NCBI RefSeq assembly: GCF_010820565.1
Contig: NZ_JAAIJQ010000002.1
Location: forward strand, 62,001 to 126,000
DNA length: 64,000 nt
Reading direction: 5' to 3'
From: Thiorhodococcus minor
Lineage (GTDB): Bacteria > Pseudomonadota > Gammaproteobacteria > Chromatiales > Chromatiaceae
The notes under the pieces were generated by a model, which had not been told where the DNA came from, ran no database searches, and saw only the letters and a list, made by a program, of their open reading frames with translations. The first letter of the stretch is position 1, and every line of letters begins with the position of its first letter. The position numbers and the translations under genes were made by a program. Below, in pieces: positions 18,253 through 26,541 of the stretch.

Positions 18253-19464
18253 ATGCAGCAAACATCCGACGAGATCGCGTTGCTCGCTGAGCTCGAGCTC
18301 ACACGAGATCTGCCTGAAGACACGCGCAAGGCGCTTGCCGCCAAGTGTCGTTTTCAAGAGGTCGGGGCCAAGAAGCGGGTCAAGGTCGCCGGTCTGAACG
18401 GTGATCGCGTCTTCTTGGTGGATGGCCATGCCGTGCGTCTCTCGCATGGCGTGGCTGAGCGCCTCCAGGCGTTCCAGGGCCTCAGCGAGCCCGAGGATCT
18501 TTGCGGCGACGCCCCTGACGCGGAGGACTGTTTCGTTACCGAGACTCCATGCATCGTTTTTCGCATCCCGGGGGCCGAGCTGGAGCGGCTGCTGTCGAGC
18601 GGCGTGCAGGTGGACGACATGGATCTCGACCCCAAGGAGGGCGAGTTCCTCTCCGAGATCTATCATCTCATCAGCAACAACACCCTGGTGCTGCCGGCGC
18701 GGCCGGAGGTCGCGCTCAAGATCCAGGAGATGACCAACGACCCGGAGGCGGGAATCGCCGAGCTGACGGAGATCATCCAGTCCGATGGTACCATTGCTGG
18801 CGCCCTGCTCCATGCGACCAACAGCCCCTTGTTTCGTGCAGCCAAGGAGATCAAGTCGATTCGTGAGGCAGTGGTCCGTCTGGGCTTTCGCAATACGCGC
18901 ATGCTGGCCGTCAACTTGGCGCTGCGCCAGAGCTTTCTCGCCAAGAACGCGGTGACCAAGGAGGCCATGGAGGTCGTCTGGACGGATAGCGTCCTGACCT
19001 CGGCCTACAGCTATGTCATCGCGGACCACCTCAAGATACTGGATCGCGATCGCGCCCTCTTGGCGGGCTTGGTGGCTGGCATCGGCGCCGTTCCCATCAT
19101 CCAGTTCGTCGAGCTGCGCGAGCACCAGCCGAAGATGCAGACGATTCAGTCACTGCTCGGCAAGCTCAGCAGTATTACCGGGGTACTGGTGATCAACTAC
19201 TGGGGGCTCGGAGACGACTTGGTCGCGGTTGGGGAGAATTTCGACAACTGGTCCTATGAGGCTGAGACGCCCGACTACACCAGCGTCACCATCGTTGGGC
19301 GCTGGGCCGCACTGCAGAGCGAGGGGGCGCAGCATCCGAGTGCTGCCGAAGTGCCCGCCTTCCGTGTCCTCGGCTTGGTGCCGCCACAGCCTGGGGACTC
19401 GATTGCCGAGCTCGAATCGAGCGGCAAGACGCTGGAATCCCTCAAGTCGATGTTCAATCTCTAG
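18253..19464 (+). CDS. HDOD-domain protein with degenerate cyclic-nucleotide-type N-terminus
   Basis: The 403-residue protein has two parts. Residues 1-120 resemble a cNMP-binding barrel (FQEVGAKKRVKVAGLNGDRVFLVDG...VRLS) without a clear phosphate-binding cassette. Residues 140-340 form a HDOD domain (LVLPARPEVALKIQEMTNDPEAGIAELTEIIQSD then LLHATNSPLF). The HD catalytic pair is not preserved, as is usual for HDOD signalling proteins. AAGGA precedes the ATG at 18253. The stop codon TAG lies inside the 10-bp target duplication of a MITE-like insertion. It is one of three HDOD genes in this block. Confidence 0.85.
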   Translation: MQQTSDEIALLAELELTRDLPEDTRKALAAKCRFQEVGAKKRVKVAGLNGDRVFLVDGHAVRLSHGVAERLQAFQGLSEPEDLCGDAPDAEDCFVTETPCIVFRIPGAELERLLSSGVQVDDMDLDPKEGEFLSEIYHLISNNTLVLPARPEVALKIQEMTNDPEAGIAELTEIIQSDGTIAGALLHATNSPLFRAAKEIKSIREAVVRLGFRNTRMLAVNLALRQSFLAKNAVTKEAMEVVWTDSVLTSAYSYVIADHLKILDRDRALLAGLVAGIGAVPIIQFVELREHQPKMQTIQSLLGKLSSITGVLVINYWGLGDDLVAVGENFDNWSYEAETPDYTSVTIVGRWAALQSEGAQHPSAAEVPAFRVLGLVPPQPGDSIAELESSGKTLESLKSMFNL

Positions 19465-19611
19465 ACGACTCACCACCTATCACTTTTCTTCAGACTTGCA
19501 GATGCGGTCGATTTTGCTGTCGAGCTGCAATGGCAAATCAACAACTTGACGCTCAACTCAAGCGAGAAACCGTACTCGCTTTGAAACTGATGGGTGGTGA
19601 GCTCTAGACGA
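19459..19611. mobile_element. MITE-like element (133 bp) with 10-bp target duplication
   Basis: The element spans 19469-19601. Its ends are inverted repeats matching at 17 of 19 bases (left CTCACCACCTATCACTTTT; the right end reads CTCACCACCCATCAGTTTC on the other strand). Perfect 10-bp direct repeats CTCTAGACGA flank it at 19459-19468 and 19602-19611. The inside has a hairpin (AGCGAG/CTCGCT) and no transposase. The left duplication contains the TAG stop of the HDOD gene, so that reading frame was preserved. The structure is that of a nonautonomous transposable element; the mobilising family is unknown. Confidence 0.72.
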
Positions 19612-19871
19612 TGCCCAGCTTTCCGTAGTCGGGCCGAGGCGCTAGGCTGGGATTGGCAGGCATCTTCAGTTGCCGGAATCAAGGCGGCTTGCCAAGGATG
19701 CCTCGGAGCCGCAAGCTGGCGAGCGCGCCTGCTGGCGTTTGCCGCTAGGGCTACCGGGCCGCTGTGTCGATCGCAGGGCTGTCGGTCGAACGGCAGTTGA
19801 TTGAGCCGCCGTCGATCGGACGGCGTCAGGAAAGCTGGTCGGTCAGGGAAAATGACCCTAGGCAAAGGGCA
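19612..19871. other. Noncoding stretch between the MITE-like element and the second HDOD gene
   Basis: With the element this makes a 407-bp gap. I see no gene. A GG-N11-GC sequence near 19660-19675 resembles a sigma-54 site but has the wrong spacing. Confidence 0.35.
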
Positions 19872-20780
19872 ATGGTCGATGGCTTGGCTGATTTGGAGCA
19901 AAGGCGCGTGTCGAAACCAACCTTGGATTCCCTGGTCAAGAGCACAGGTCGGCTCCTGGCGATTCCGCGCGTGGTCGGTGAGATCATGCGGCTCCTGGAC
20001 GATCCCAACAGCAGCCAGGCTCAGCTTGCCAGGCTCCTAGCACAAGATCCGGCCTTGGTGGCCATCGTTCTCAGGCTCGCCAACAGCCCCGCCTTCGCCA
20101 CGGCGCGCACCGTGGATTCCGTGGATCGCGCGATCATGCTGCTGGGCCGTGAGAATCTCCGCCGCTTGGTGATTGCGGGCGCCCTGACGCAGGCCTCGGG
20201 GAAGCTGCCCACTCAGGAGATGCTTCCCCTAGAGCTGTTCTGGCGGCACTCCTCCTATTGCGGGGCCATCGCGCGACTGCTTGCGGAGGAGAAGTCTCCC
20301 TCGGACGCGGGCACGGTCTTCTTGGGCGGTCTGCTGCACGACCTCGGGCTCTTGATCCTCTTCACGCAGGAGCCGGAGGCGGCGCATCAGGCCTTCCTCA
20401 GCAGTCTCAGCGAGCCATCGACCCTCTCGCCCCAGGCGGCGGAGCGCTCTGAGCTGGGATTCGACCACGCCGAGCTCGGGGGAGCACTCGCCGAGCATTG
20501 GGGGCTCCCGCATAGCCTCTGCGCCTGCTTGCGTTTTCACCATGCACCGCTCGATGCGCCCGAGGATTTGAAGACGCCTGTCGCCCTGGTCCACGTGGCC
20601 AATACGCTTGCCCATCTCGCCGAGCTGGACTCGCGCGACCTCCAGGACGCCCCGCCCGTCGAGCCTCAGATCCTGGACTGGCTTGGCGTTCAGCCCGAGC
20701 TGCTCATGGACCTGATCGAGAAGGGGCAGCATCAGGTGCTTGCGGTGGAGTCCTTGAGGAATCCTGGGCTTGCCGACTGA
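19872..20780 (+). CDS. HDOD-domain signalling protein
   Basis: The protein is about 302 residues from the ATG at 19872. An upstream in-frame ATG at 19764 and a GTG at 19908 (with GGAG 9 bases before) are alternatives. The HDOD domain fills residues 20-230: LLAIPRVVGEIMRLLDDPNSS, LRLANSPAFATAR, then GGLLHDLGLLIL with an HD pair still present, and FHHAPLDAP. HDOD proteins lack proven enzymatic activity and usually tune c-di-GMP or stress signalling. Convergent with the ZorAB-like pair. It differs from the first HDOD gene in having no N-terminal sensor domain. Confidence 0.85.
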   Translation: MVDGLADLEQRRVSKPTLDSLVKSTGRLLAIPRVVGEIMRLLDDPNSSQAQLARLLAQDPALVAIVLRLANSPAFATARTVDSVDRAIMLLGRENLRRLVIAGALTQASGKLPTQEMLPLELFWRHSSYCGAIARLLAEEKSPSDAGTVFLGGLLHDLGLLILFTQEPEAAHQAFLSSLSEPSTLSPQAAERSELGFDHAELGGALAEHWGLPHSLCACLRFHHAPLDAPEDLKTPVALVHVANTLAHLAELDSRDLQDAPPVEPQILDWLGVQPELLMDLIEKGQHQVLAVESLRNPGLAD

Positions 20781-20822
20781 GCTAGCCGATGGACCCCGTC
20801 CTTCGTCCGCCGGCTCAGGCCG

Positions 20823-21608
20823 TCAGCCCGCCGTCGTATCGGGCCGAGCGCCCGTGGCGCCGACTTCTGGCGGGGTCCCCAACCGATTGGCCGTGGTGTC
20901 CAGCTCGATCGGCTCCAAGAGCCTGGACTCGAAGTCCGTCAGCACGCTGAACTCGACGCGCCGGGATGCCTCCGCATCCTCTTCGCCACTCGCGTCGTAG
21001 ACGAGGCGCGATGAGGAAAGTCCGACGGCGGCGACGCGGTCTCTGAACCAGGTCTCCTTCTCCAAGCCTTCCAGGTCGTAGGCGAATCTCAGCACCGCCT
21101 GAGTGCGCTGCTGGCTCAGCTCCATGTTGAGAAAGTAGGCCTGCAAGGGCCTGGTGTCGGTGCTCCACTCGCTGGAGGTGTGGCCCTCGATCCGGATCTC
21201 GCGAATGACGTCCTTGAAGGCACGCAGCTGGGCGAGGTAGCGCGGCAGGAAGTCGCGGAGAATGGCCTCGAACTCGGGCTTGATCCGCGCCGAGCTGCGG
21301 TCGAAGAGCACGTCTGGCTCGCGGAAGCGCAGGGTCAGGGTCGGCTCGACCAGCTCGGCCCGCCAACGCGGCAGATCGTCGCGGAACTCGTCCTCCAGTG
21401 CCTGGTAGATGGCTTGGCGGGACTCGGTGGCCGTCGTCCTGACCTCGGTCTCGACGAGGTGGGTGCGCTCCACCTGCGCCATGTGCAGCACCGCCAGAAA
21501 GAGAAAGACCATCATCAGGGTGGCCATGAGGTCCGAGACGACCAGCCAATGGCTGTCCTCCTCGGCTGGGGCGGCGGAGGCGCGCAGCGACGCGATCATG
21601 GGTTTCAT
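20823..21608 (-). CDS. ZorB-like (MotB/OmpA-type) stator subunit
   Basis: The 261-residue protein has one N-terminal membrane helix (WLVVSDLMATLMMVFLFLAVLHM) with an Asp at the position where MotB-type proteins carry the proton-binding residue. A periplasmic OmpA/MotB-like domain follows (IRIEGHTSSEW...LSQQRTQAVLRFAYD...SRRVEFSVLTD). It overlaps the upstream ZorA-like gene by 4 bases (ATGA), so both are made together. The sequence resembles ZorB of Zorya systems and generic MotB-like ion-channel partners more than flagellar MotB. No zorC, zorD or zorE is next to it. A flagellar or envelope energy-transducing role is possible. Confidence 0.75.
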   Translation of the reverse strand: MKPMIASLRASAAPAEEDSHWLVVSDLMATLMMVFLFLAVLHMAQVERTHLVETEVRTTATESRQAIYQALEDEFRDDLPRWRAELVEPTLTLRFREPDVLFDRSSARIKPEFEAILRDFLPRYLAQLRAFKDVIREIRIEGHTSSEWSTDTRPLQAYFLNMELSQQRTQAVLRFAYDLEGLEKETWFRDRVAAVGLSSSRLVYDASGEEDAEASRRVEFSVLTDFESRLLEPIELDTTANRLGTPPEVGATGARPDTTAG

Positions 21609-22699
21609 GCCCGGGCCCTCGCGGGTGGATCATTGCGGGCATCGCCGAAGGCCCCCTCGACACCGTACTGCCCGAGCCGCTGCTGGGTGCTCAGGCCCGC
21701 AATCACGGCGTTCTCGATACTCTCCAACATGGCGCTGAGGCGCTGGTCGATGGCCGGGAAGGCCTCCTTGGCCCGGTCGCGCAGCTCGGCGATGCTGCCC
21801 AGCACGGCCTCCAGCTCCATGGTCTCGCGCTTGAGCGCCTGCATGGCGGCCTCCTGATCCTCGACGTGGGTCGAGATCTGGCGTGCCTGCTGGGTCAGCG
21901 CCTGCAGACTGGTCTGTGCGCTGGAAACGCCCGCGATCGCCTGGTCGAGCTGCTCTCCCAGCCCCTCCATGTGTCTGCGGTAGTCGTCCTGCCACTGCAG
22001 GAGCTTTTCGACCGCGCCGTCAAGGCGGCGGAAGTTCTCCCCGAATTGCTCGCCGAGGTTGCTGTTGAAGTCATGGATCACGGACTCGAGCGCCGCGATG
22101 AGCTGACGCGAGCCCATCTCGCTGAGCTGCTCGGCAAAGCCCCGCATCTCTGCCAGATGGCTCTGGTGATGGCGGTCCAGGGTGTCGATCAGGCGCTCGT
22201 CCAGCTGGCCGAGACGATCGGACAGCTGCAGCGTGGCGGTTAGCTGAGCCTCAGCCACCTGGCCCTGCTGCGCGATAAGCGTCAAGAGATTGGCGTCGGC
22301 CGACGCATCGGCGGCTCGCTCCCCTGGCGCCGCCTCGGGCTGCTTGTCGTCGCGCCGCGTGACCAGCACCAGGCGCAGGGCCGCTGAGAGCAGGATCCCG
22401 ACGATGCTAGTGGTGAACGCGAGCTTCAAGCCGTCGAGGAGCAGCGGAATGCTGTATTCGATGCGCGTGGAATCGAAATCCAGGAGACCGATCGCGATCC
22501 CCAGAAAGGTCCCGAGAATGCCGAGCGTCGTCAGCAGCGTCGGCGTGCTCTGGTAGAAGGCAGGCGCCCGCCGCAGGAAGATGGCGGTCAGCGCCACGGC
22601 GAAGAGCGTCAGCATGACGACCACGAAGATCCCCGTGACCATGGTGGAGTCCATACGCTCCAGCGTCGCGACGACGCCCAAGGCGATCGATTCGAACAT
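21605..22699 (-). CDS. ZorA-like MotA/TolQ/ExbB-family proton channel subunit
   Basis: The 364-residue protein has an N-terminal membrane helix, then a TolQ/ExbB-like pair (LLTTLGILGTFLGIAIGLLDF and LAFTTSIVGILLSAALRLVLV), and a ~190-residue cytoplasmic coiled coil rich in Gln/Glu/Leu. The ATG at 22699 has GGAAGG upstream; an upstream frame extension has no homology. The layout matches ZorA-type channels, though ZorA of characterised Zorya systems is roughly twice as long. It is transcribed with the ZorB-like gene, downstream of motAB but separated from it by 284 bp with a tandem repeat. Confidence 0.75.
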   Translation of the reverse strand: MFESIALGVVATLERMDSTMVTGIFVVVMLTLFAVALTAIFLRRAPAFYQSTPTLLTTLGILGTFLGIAIGLLDFDSTRIEYSIPLLLDGLKLAFTTSIVGILLSAALRLVLVTRRDDKQPEAAPGERAADASADANLLTLIAQQGQVAEAQLTATLQLSDRLGQLDERLIDTLDRHHQSHLAEMRGFAEQLSEMGSRQLIAALESVIHDFNSNLGEQFGENFRRLDGAVEKLLQWQDDYRRHMEGLGEQLDQAIAGVSSAQTSLQALTQQARQISTHVEDQEAAMQALKRETMELEAVLGSIAELRDRAKEAFPAIDQRLSAMLESIENAVIAGLSTQQRLGQYGVEGAFGDARNDPPARARA

Positions 22700-22924
22700 G
22701 ATGGGCCTTCCGTTCCGGTGATCCTCGACCCGCTTGCATCGGGCCATCCGATGCGCTTCTAAGCAGGAATCGGACCATGAGGCTAGTGCAAAGATCGGAG
22801 CCGGCGCGCTCGATGCCTTGCATGCCTGAGCGATAGCGGGCGTGGCCGTTGCGGGATGCGATCCAATGGGCGCGGAAACTGGGCGTCGCGTCAAGTTATC
22901 GACGGAAGCGAGCGCGATGATCGC

Positions 22925-22964
22925 GCTGCGGTGCTGCGGTGCTGCGGTGCTGCGGTGCTGGGGT
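22925..22964. repeat. 8-bp tandem repeat GCTGCGGT
   Basis: Four perfect copies of GCTGCGGT run from 22925 to 22956 and a fifth with one change (GCTGGGGT) follows. It lies between the motB stop and the ZorA-like start and could vary in copy number by slippage. Confidence 0.8.
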
Positions 22965-22983
22965 GTGGGGCGGTGCTCGGCCG

Positions 22984-23937
22984 CTAGGGGAGATTGGGCG
23001 CGATGTCGGGGATTGGCGCGGGGGGCGGGGCCCGGCCGGTCAGGTCCTCGATGGCCTTGGTCTCCTGGTGAATGGCGTCGTCGGTCTCTCGGGTCATGAC
23101 GATGACGCTGATGCGCCGGTTCACCGGGTTGCTCGGGTCCGCTGCGTCGAAGGGGGCCGTGGACGCAAGACCGACGACGCGACCGATCTTGTCCTCCTGC
23201 ATGCCTCCGGCGACCAAGGCGCGGCGTGCCGCATTGGCGCGATCCGTGGAGAGCTCCCAGTTGCTGTAATTGAACCCAGCCAGCGGCGTCGCGTCTGTGT
23301 GACCTGTGATGCTGATGCGATTGGGCACCTGATTGATCAATGACCCGAGCTCGCGCAGGATGTCCGCGGTATAGGGCTTGAGCTGGGCGCTGCCCAGACC
23401 GAACATGGAGCGGTTCTCTTTGTCGACGATCTGAATCCGCAAGCCCTCGGGCGTGATGTCGATCAGCAGCTGGTCTTTATAGGGTGCGAAGGTCTCGCTG
23501 CGCTCGAGCGCCTGATTGAGGATCTGCGCGAGTCTCTGCAGACGGGCGGCATCCTGTGCACGGTCGATCTCCAGCCCGGCGGGCTTGGTGGAGCCGTCCG
23601 CGCCCGGCTCTTCGAAGGGCGGAGGTGGCACGCTTTCCTCTCCCATGCCGATGGCGCCCTCGAATTCGATGATCGACGGCTTGGAGCCGGTTCCCTCGCC
23701 CGTCAGCTCGGAGGGTGCCTGGCTCTGTCCGCTGAAGATCGATGGATTTTGAAAGTATTCCGAGATCGCCGCGCGCTGGGCCTCTGTGGTGGCGCCGAGG
23801 ATCCAGAGGAGCAGGAAGAAGGCCATCATGGCAGTGGCGAAGTCGGCGAAGGCGATCTTCCAGGCACCGCCATTTTGGCCGCCGCGCTTGACGATGCGCT
23901 TGATGACGATGGGCTGTTTGGATTCGTCGAGCGACAC
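22984..23937 (-). CDS. motB: Flagellar stator protein MotB
   Basis: The 317-residue protein has a short basic N-terminus (IKRIVKRGG), one membrane helix WKIAFADFATAMMAFFLLLWIL with the proton-carrying Asp (AFADFATAM), a plug/linker, and a C-terminal OmpA-like peptidoglycan-binding domain (ISITGHTDATPL...NWELSTDRANAARR). It is the stator unit with MotA, anchored to peptidoglycan. It lies 8 bp after motA on the minus strand. A second stator, MotCD, is in the same window. Confidence 0.95.
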   Translation of the reverse strand: MSLDESKQPIVIKRIVKRGGQNGGAWKIAFADFATAMMAFFLLLWILGATTEAQRAAISEYFQNPSIFSGQSQAPSELTGEGTGSKPSIIEFEGAIGMGEESVPPPPFEEPGADGSTKPAGLEIDRAQDAARLQRLAQILNQALERSETFAPYKDQLLIDITPEGLRIQIVDKENRSMFGLGSAQLKPYTADILRELGSLINQVPNRISITGHTDATPLAGFNYSNWELSTDRANAARRALVAGGMQEDKIGRVVGLASTAPFDAADPSNPVNRRISVIVMTRETDDAIHQETKAIEDLTGRAPPPAPIPDIAPNLP

Positions 23938-23945
23938 GGCTGCCT

Positions 23946-24800
23946 CTAGCGCGTCTCGCGCAAGTGCTCCTCGAGCTCGACGAAGGTCGGCCGGATCTCC
24001 GGCGGCATGGCCTTCCGAGCGAACTCGACCGCGATCTGCGGGCTGTAGCCCTGGACGTTCGCCAGGATGCAGGCCTTGAGACAGCCCAAGAAGCGTGTCT
24101 CTTCCGCCGCGAGCCGGGCGAGCACGGTTGCGACGGGGCTGGTGAAGCCATAGGCGATGAGGATGCCGCTGAAGGTGCCCACCAGGGCCGCCGCAACCAG
24201 ACCGCCGATCTCGTTGATAGGGCCGCCGAGGGCGGCCATGGTGTGCACGATCCCCAGCACGGCGGCCACGATGCCGAATGCCGGCAGGGCGTCGGCGACC
24301 CGCTGCACCGCGTGCGAGGCCTCTTCGGCGTCCTCGTGGTGGGCGGTCAGCTCGAGCTCCATCAGGTTGTCCAGCTCGAACGGATTCATATTGCCGGCGA
24401 TCACCAGCCGCATGTAGTCGCAGATGAACTCGGCGGCGTGGCGATTCGCCCGGGTGCTCGGGTACTTTTCGAACAGGGCGCTGCTCTCGGGCTCCTCGAT
24501 ATCGGACTCGATGCCCATGAGTCCTTCTTTGCGTGCCTTATGGAAGAGCGCGTACATGAAGGCGAGCGCGTCCAGGTAGTGCGCCTTCTTGTACTTGGCG
24601 CCGGCGAGTATGGCGGGAGTGCTCTTGATGACGCGCAGCACTAGGCTCATCGGATTGGCGATGATGAAGGCGCCGGCCGCGGCGCCTAGAATGATCATCA
24701 GCTCATAGGGCTGCCACAGTGAGATGAGGTGTCCGCCTTGTAAGGCGAAGCCTCCAAGCACCCCGACCAGCACGATGATCGAGCCAATGATCAGATTCAA
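23946..24800 (-). CDS. motA: Flagellar stator protein MotA
   Basis: The 284-residue protein has four membrane helices with a long cytoplasmic loop between the second and third (residues ~55-165) that carries the charged residues contacting FliG (KARKEGLMGIESDIEEP). Pro-rich helix 3/4 motifs (LPAFGIVAAVLGIVHTM, LVGTFSGILIAYGFTSPVA) are intact. With MotB it forms the proton-driven torque generator in the inner membrane. It is the first gene of motAB and divergent from the HDOD-GAF gene. Confidence 0.95.
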   Translation of the reverse strand: MNLIIGSIIVLVGVLGGFALQGGHLISLWQPYELMIILGAAAGAFIIANPMSLVLRVIKSTPAILAGAKYKKAHYLDALAFMYALFHKARKEGLMGIESDIEEPESSALFEKYPSTRANRHAAEFICDYMRLVIAGNMNPFELDNLMELELTAHHEDAEEASHAVQRVADALPAFGIVAAVLGIVHTMAALGGPINEIGGLVAAALVGTFSGILIAYGFTSPVATVLARLAAEETRFLGCLKACILANVQGYSPQIAVEFARKAMPPEIRPTFVELEEHLRETR

Positions 24801-24907
24801 GCGATTGGCCCCCGTTCGCGGATTTGGCTGCCGATGCGATCCGCAATGCTCGGACGAGCGGTGTGGCGCTGCCTCGCATGCATTCCCGCTTCGGCCGATG
24901 ATAACGG

Positions 24908-24934
24908 CAAAGCAGGCGCGGCGTCGGCCGATGA
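24908..24934 (+). promoter_or_regulatory. Candidate sigma-28 (FliA) promoter of the HDOD-GAF gene
   Basis: CAAA (24908-24911), exactly 15 bases, then GCCGATGA (24927-24934), a two-mismatch fit to TAAA-N15-GCCGATAA. It is 54 bp before the ATG at 24988 and on the same strand. Confidence 0.5.
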
Positions 24935-24987
24935 GGCAAAGTCGGGACAGCCGTCATGAAATCGATTCGCCGTGGAGGCACCGGACG

Positions 24988-26406
24988 ATGGGAGAGCCTT
25001 GGCTCGCGCGTTTAACGACCAATGCCAGGCCGGATGAGCTTCCGGTGCTGTCGCAAACGGCATTCGCCCTGGCCGAGGTGCTTCGCGATGAGCAGGCCCC
25101 GCTGCGCCGTATCACCGATGTGGTGATGCGCGACCCAGCGCTGGCGCTGCATCTGCTGCAGCGCGCGAATTCGGTTCCGCGTCGCCACTCGAGCTTCGAG
25201 CTCAGCTCTCTGGAGGAGGCGGCTCAGATGCTCGGGCTCCAGACCCTGGCGAGGCTGGCTAGCGAAGCCCCGTCGGAGCACAGTCTCGCCGACGGGCCGC
25301 GCATCCAGGCCTATCGGCAGACCGGGGGGCGCGCGGTCCTGTCCGCGCTGCTGGCCCGGGATTGGGCCGAGCTGGATCGAGATCGCTTCCCGTCCGAGAT
25401 CAGCCTCGCCGCACTGCTCAACAACCTGGGCGAGCGCTACCTGATCGCCCATGGCGATGCCCGCATGGGGCGCTATCTCGACATGGCGGAGCGCAGCAGC
25501 GCCTTCCCCCACGAGGTCGAGTACGTGACGCTCGGCGAGAGTCTGGAGACCATCGGCTACCGCCTCGCCAGGCTTTGGGGGCTGCCCTTACTGATCCGCG
25601 AGGCGATGCGCGCGCGCAACGCCCAGCACCCGCGGACGCTTTGCGTGATGCTGGCCACGCAGATTGCCAGATACGCCTGCGCTGGCTGGCACAATCCCAT
25701 GCAGGGCAAGGACCTTCGGCTGGTGGCGCGTCTATTGGACTTGGACGTCGCGGCGCTGCGAGACCGGATCAATCGCGTGCTCGACGACTTCAACCAGAGT
25801 GCGCCAGGCTATGCGCTAGATCCGCTCGCTCCCTTGGGCATGGAGGCCGGCGAGGCCGCACCAGCGAGCGAGAGTCTCTTCTGTCTCGCGCCGCGGGCGG
25901 ATGACCATGCACGAGCCGAGCGGGATCTCCGTGACAGGCTCCATGAGGACCGCGAAACTGTGTTTGCCGCCTTGCTCCGGGGGCTGCATCGCGGGCTCGG
26001 CCTGAACCGCGGCGTCGTCGCCCTTCAGGATTCCAGGCGCGATGCCTTGGTTGCCGAGTACCTGGTCGGCACGGACTTCGAGCCAGGCTTCAACCGCTTC
26101 ATGCTGCCGATGTCCGAAGCCGGGCTCTTCGCAGCCTTGTTGGAGCAAGCCGAGGGCATTTGGGCGTGTGACGACAACGCGTCCACATGCGATTGCCAAG
26201 TGCCCCAGACAGTGCGCGAGCTGACGGGGGCGGACAGTTTCTTCGCCTGTCCCTTGCGGGTCGGCGGTCGGCCCTTGGGGGTGGTCTACGCCGATCGCAG
26301 GGGCGCCGCCTGCGGGCTGGACCCCCGCAGCTTCCAACGCTTTCTGCACTTGGTCCGTCTCGCCGAGCTCAGCCTCGAGCGGCTCGGGGAGAAGGTCCTG
26401 AGCTGA
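24988..26406 (+). CDS. HDOD-domain protein with C-terminal GAF-like domain
   Basis: The protein is 472 residues from the ATG at 24988, chosen because GGAGG sits 9 bases upstream. An N-terminal HDOD domain (residues ~25-230: ITDVVMRDPALALHLLQRANSV, LAALLNNLGERYLIAHG) is followed by a hinge and a GAF-like sensor from about 305 (LLRGLHRGLGLNRGVVALQD...FFACPLRVGGRPLGVVYADRRG). The HD residues are lost. A sigma-28-like promoter upstream and the head-to-head motAB genes suggest expression with late flagellar genes. The ligand is unknown. Confidence 0.82.
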   Translation: MGEPWLARLTTNARPDELPVLSQTAFALAEVLRDEQAPLRRITDVVMRDPALALHLLQRANSVPRRHSSFELSSLEEAAQMLGLQTLARLASEAPSEHSLADGPRIQAYRQTGGRAVLSALLARDWAELDRDRFPSEISLAALLNNLGERYLIAHGDARMGRYLDMAERSSAFPHEVEYVTLGESLETIGYRLARLWGLPLLIREAMRARNAQHPRTLCVMLATQIARYACAGWHNPMQGKDLRLVARLLDLDVAALRDRINRVLDDFNQSAPGYALDPLAPLGMEAGEAAPASESLFCLAPRADDHARAERDLRDRLHEDRETVFAALLRGLHRGLGLNRGVVALQDSRRDALVAEYLVGTDFEPGFNRFMLPMSEAGLFAALLEQAEGIWACDDNASTCDCQVPQTVRELTGADSFFACPLRVGGRPLGVVYADRRGAACGLDPRSFQRFLHLVRLAELSLERLGEKVLS

Positions 26407-26481
26407 GCCGGGTGCGAGCCATTCAGTCAGCGCCGGAGGCCTGATCCTGAGGTTTCACGAACAGCGCGGTCTACAATCCCT

Positions 26482-26537
26482 ACTGCCCACTGCCCACTGC
26501 CCACTGCCCACTGCCCACTGCCCACTGCCCACTGCCC
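26482..26537. repeat. 7-bp tandem repeat ACTGCCC, eight copies
   Basis: Eight perfect copies of ACTGCCC fill 26482-26537 between the convergent HDOD-GAF and comFB genes. The bases just before it (ACAATCC) are also seen before a two-copy version at 1479-1500, so the unit lies in a dispersed element. Confidence 0.85.
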
Positions 26538-26541
26538 GGGC

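Noticed and set aside
19655-19680. GG-N11-GC sequence before the second HDOD gene
   Set aside because: The spacing is one base too long for sigma-54.
20823-22699. A complete Zorya defence system
   Set aside because: No zorC, zorD or zorE gene is adjacent; both neighbours are HDOD and motAB genes.
26482-26537. CRISPR array
   Set aside because: Units are 7 bp with no spacers; it is a simple tandem repeat.
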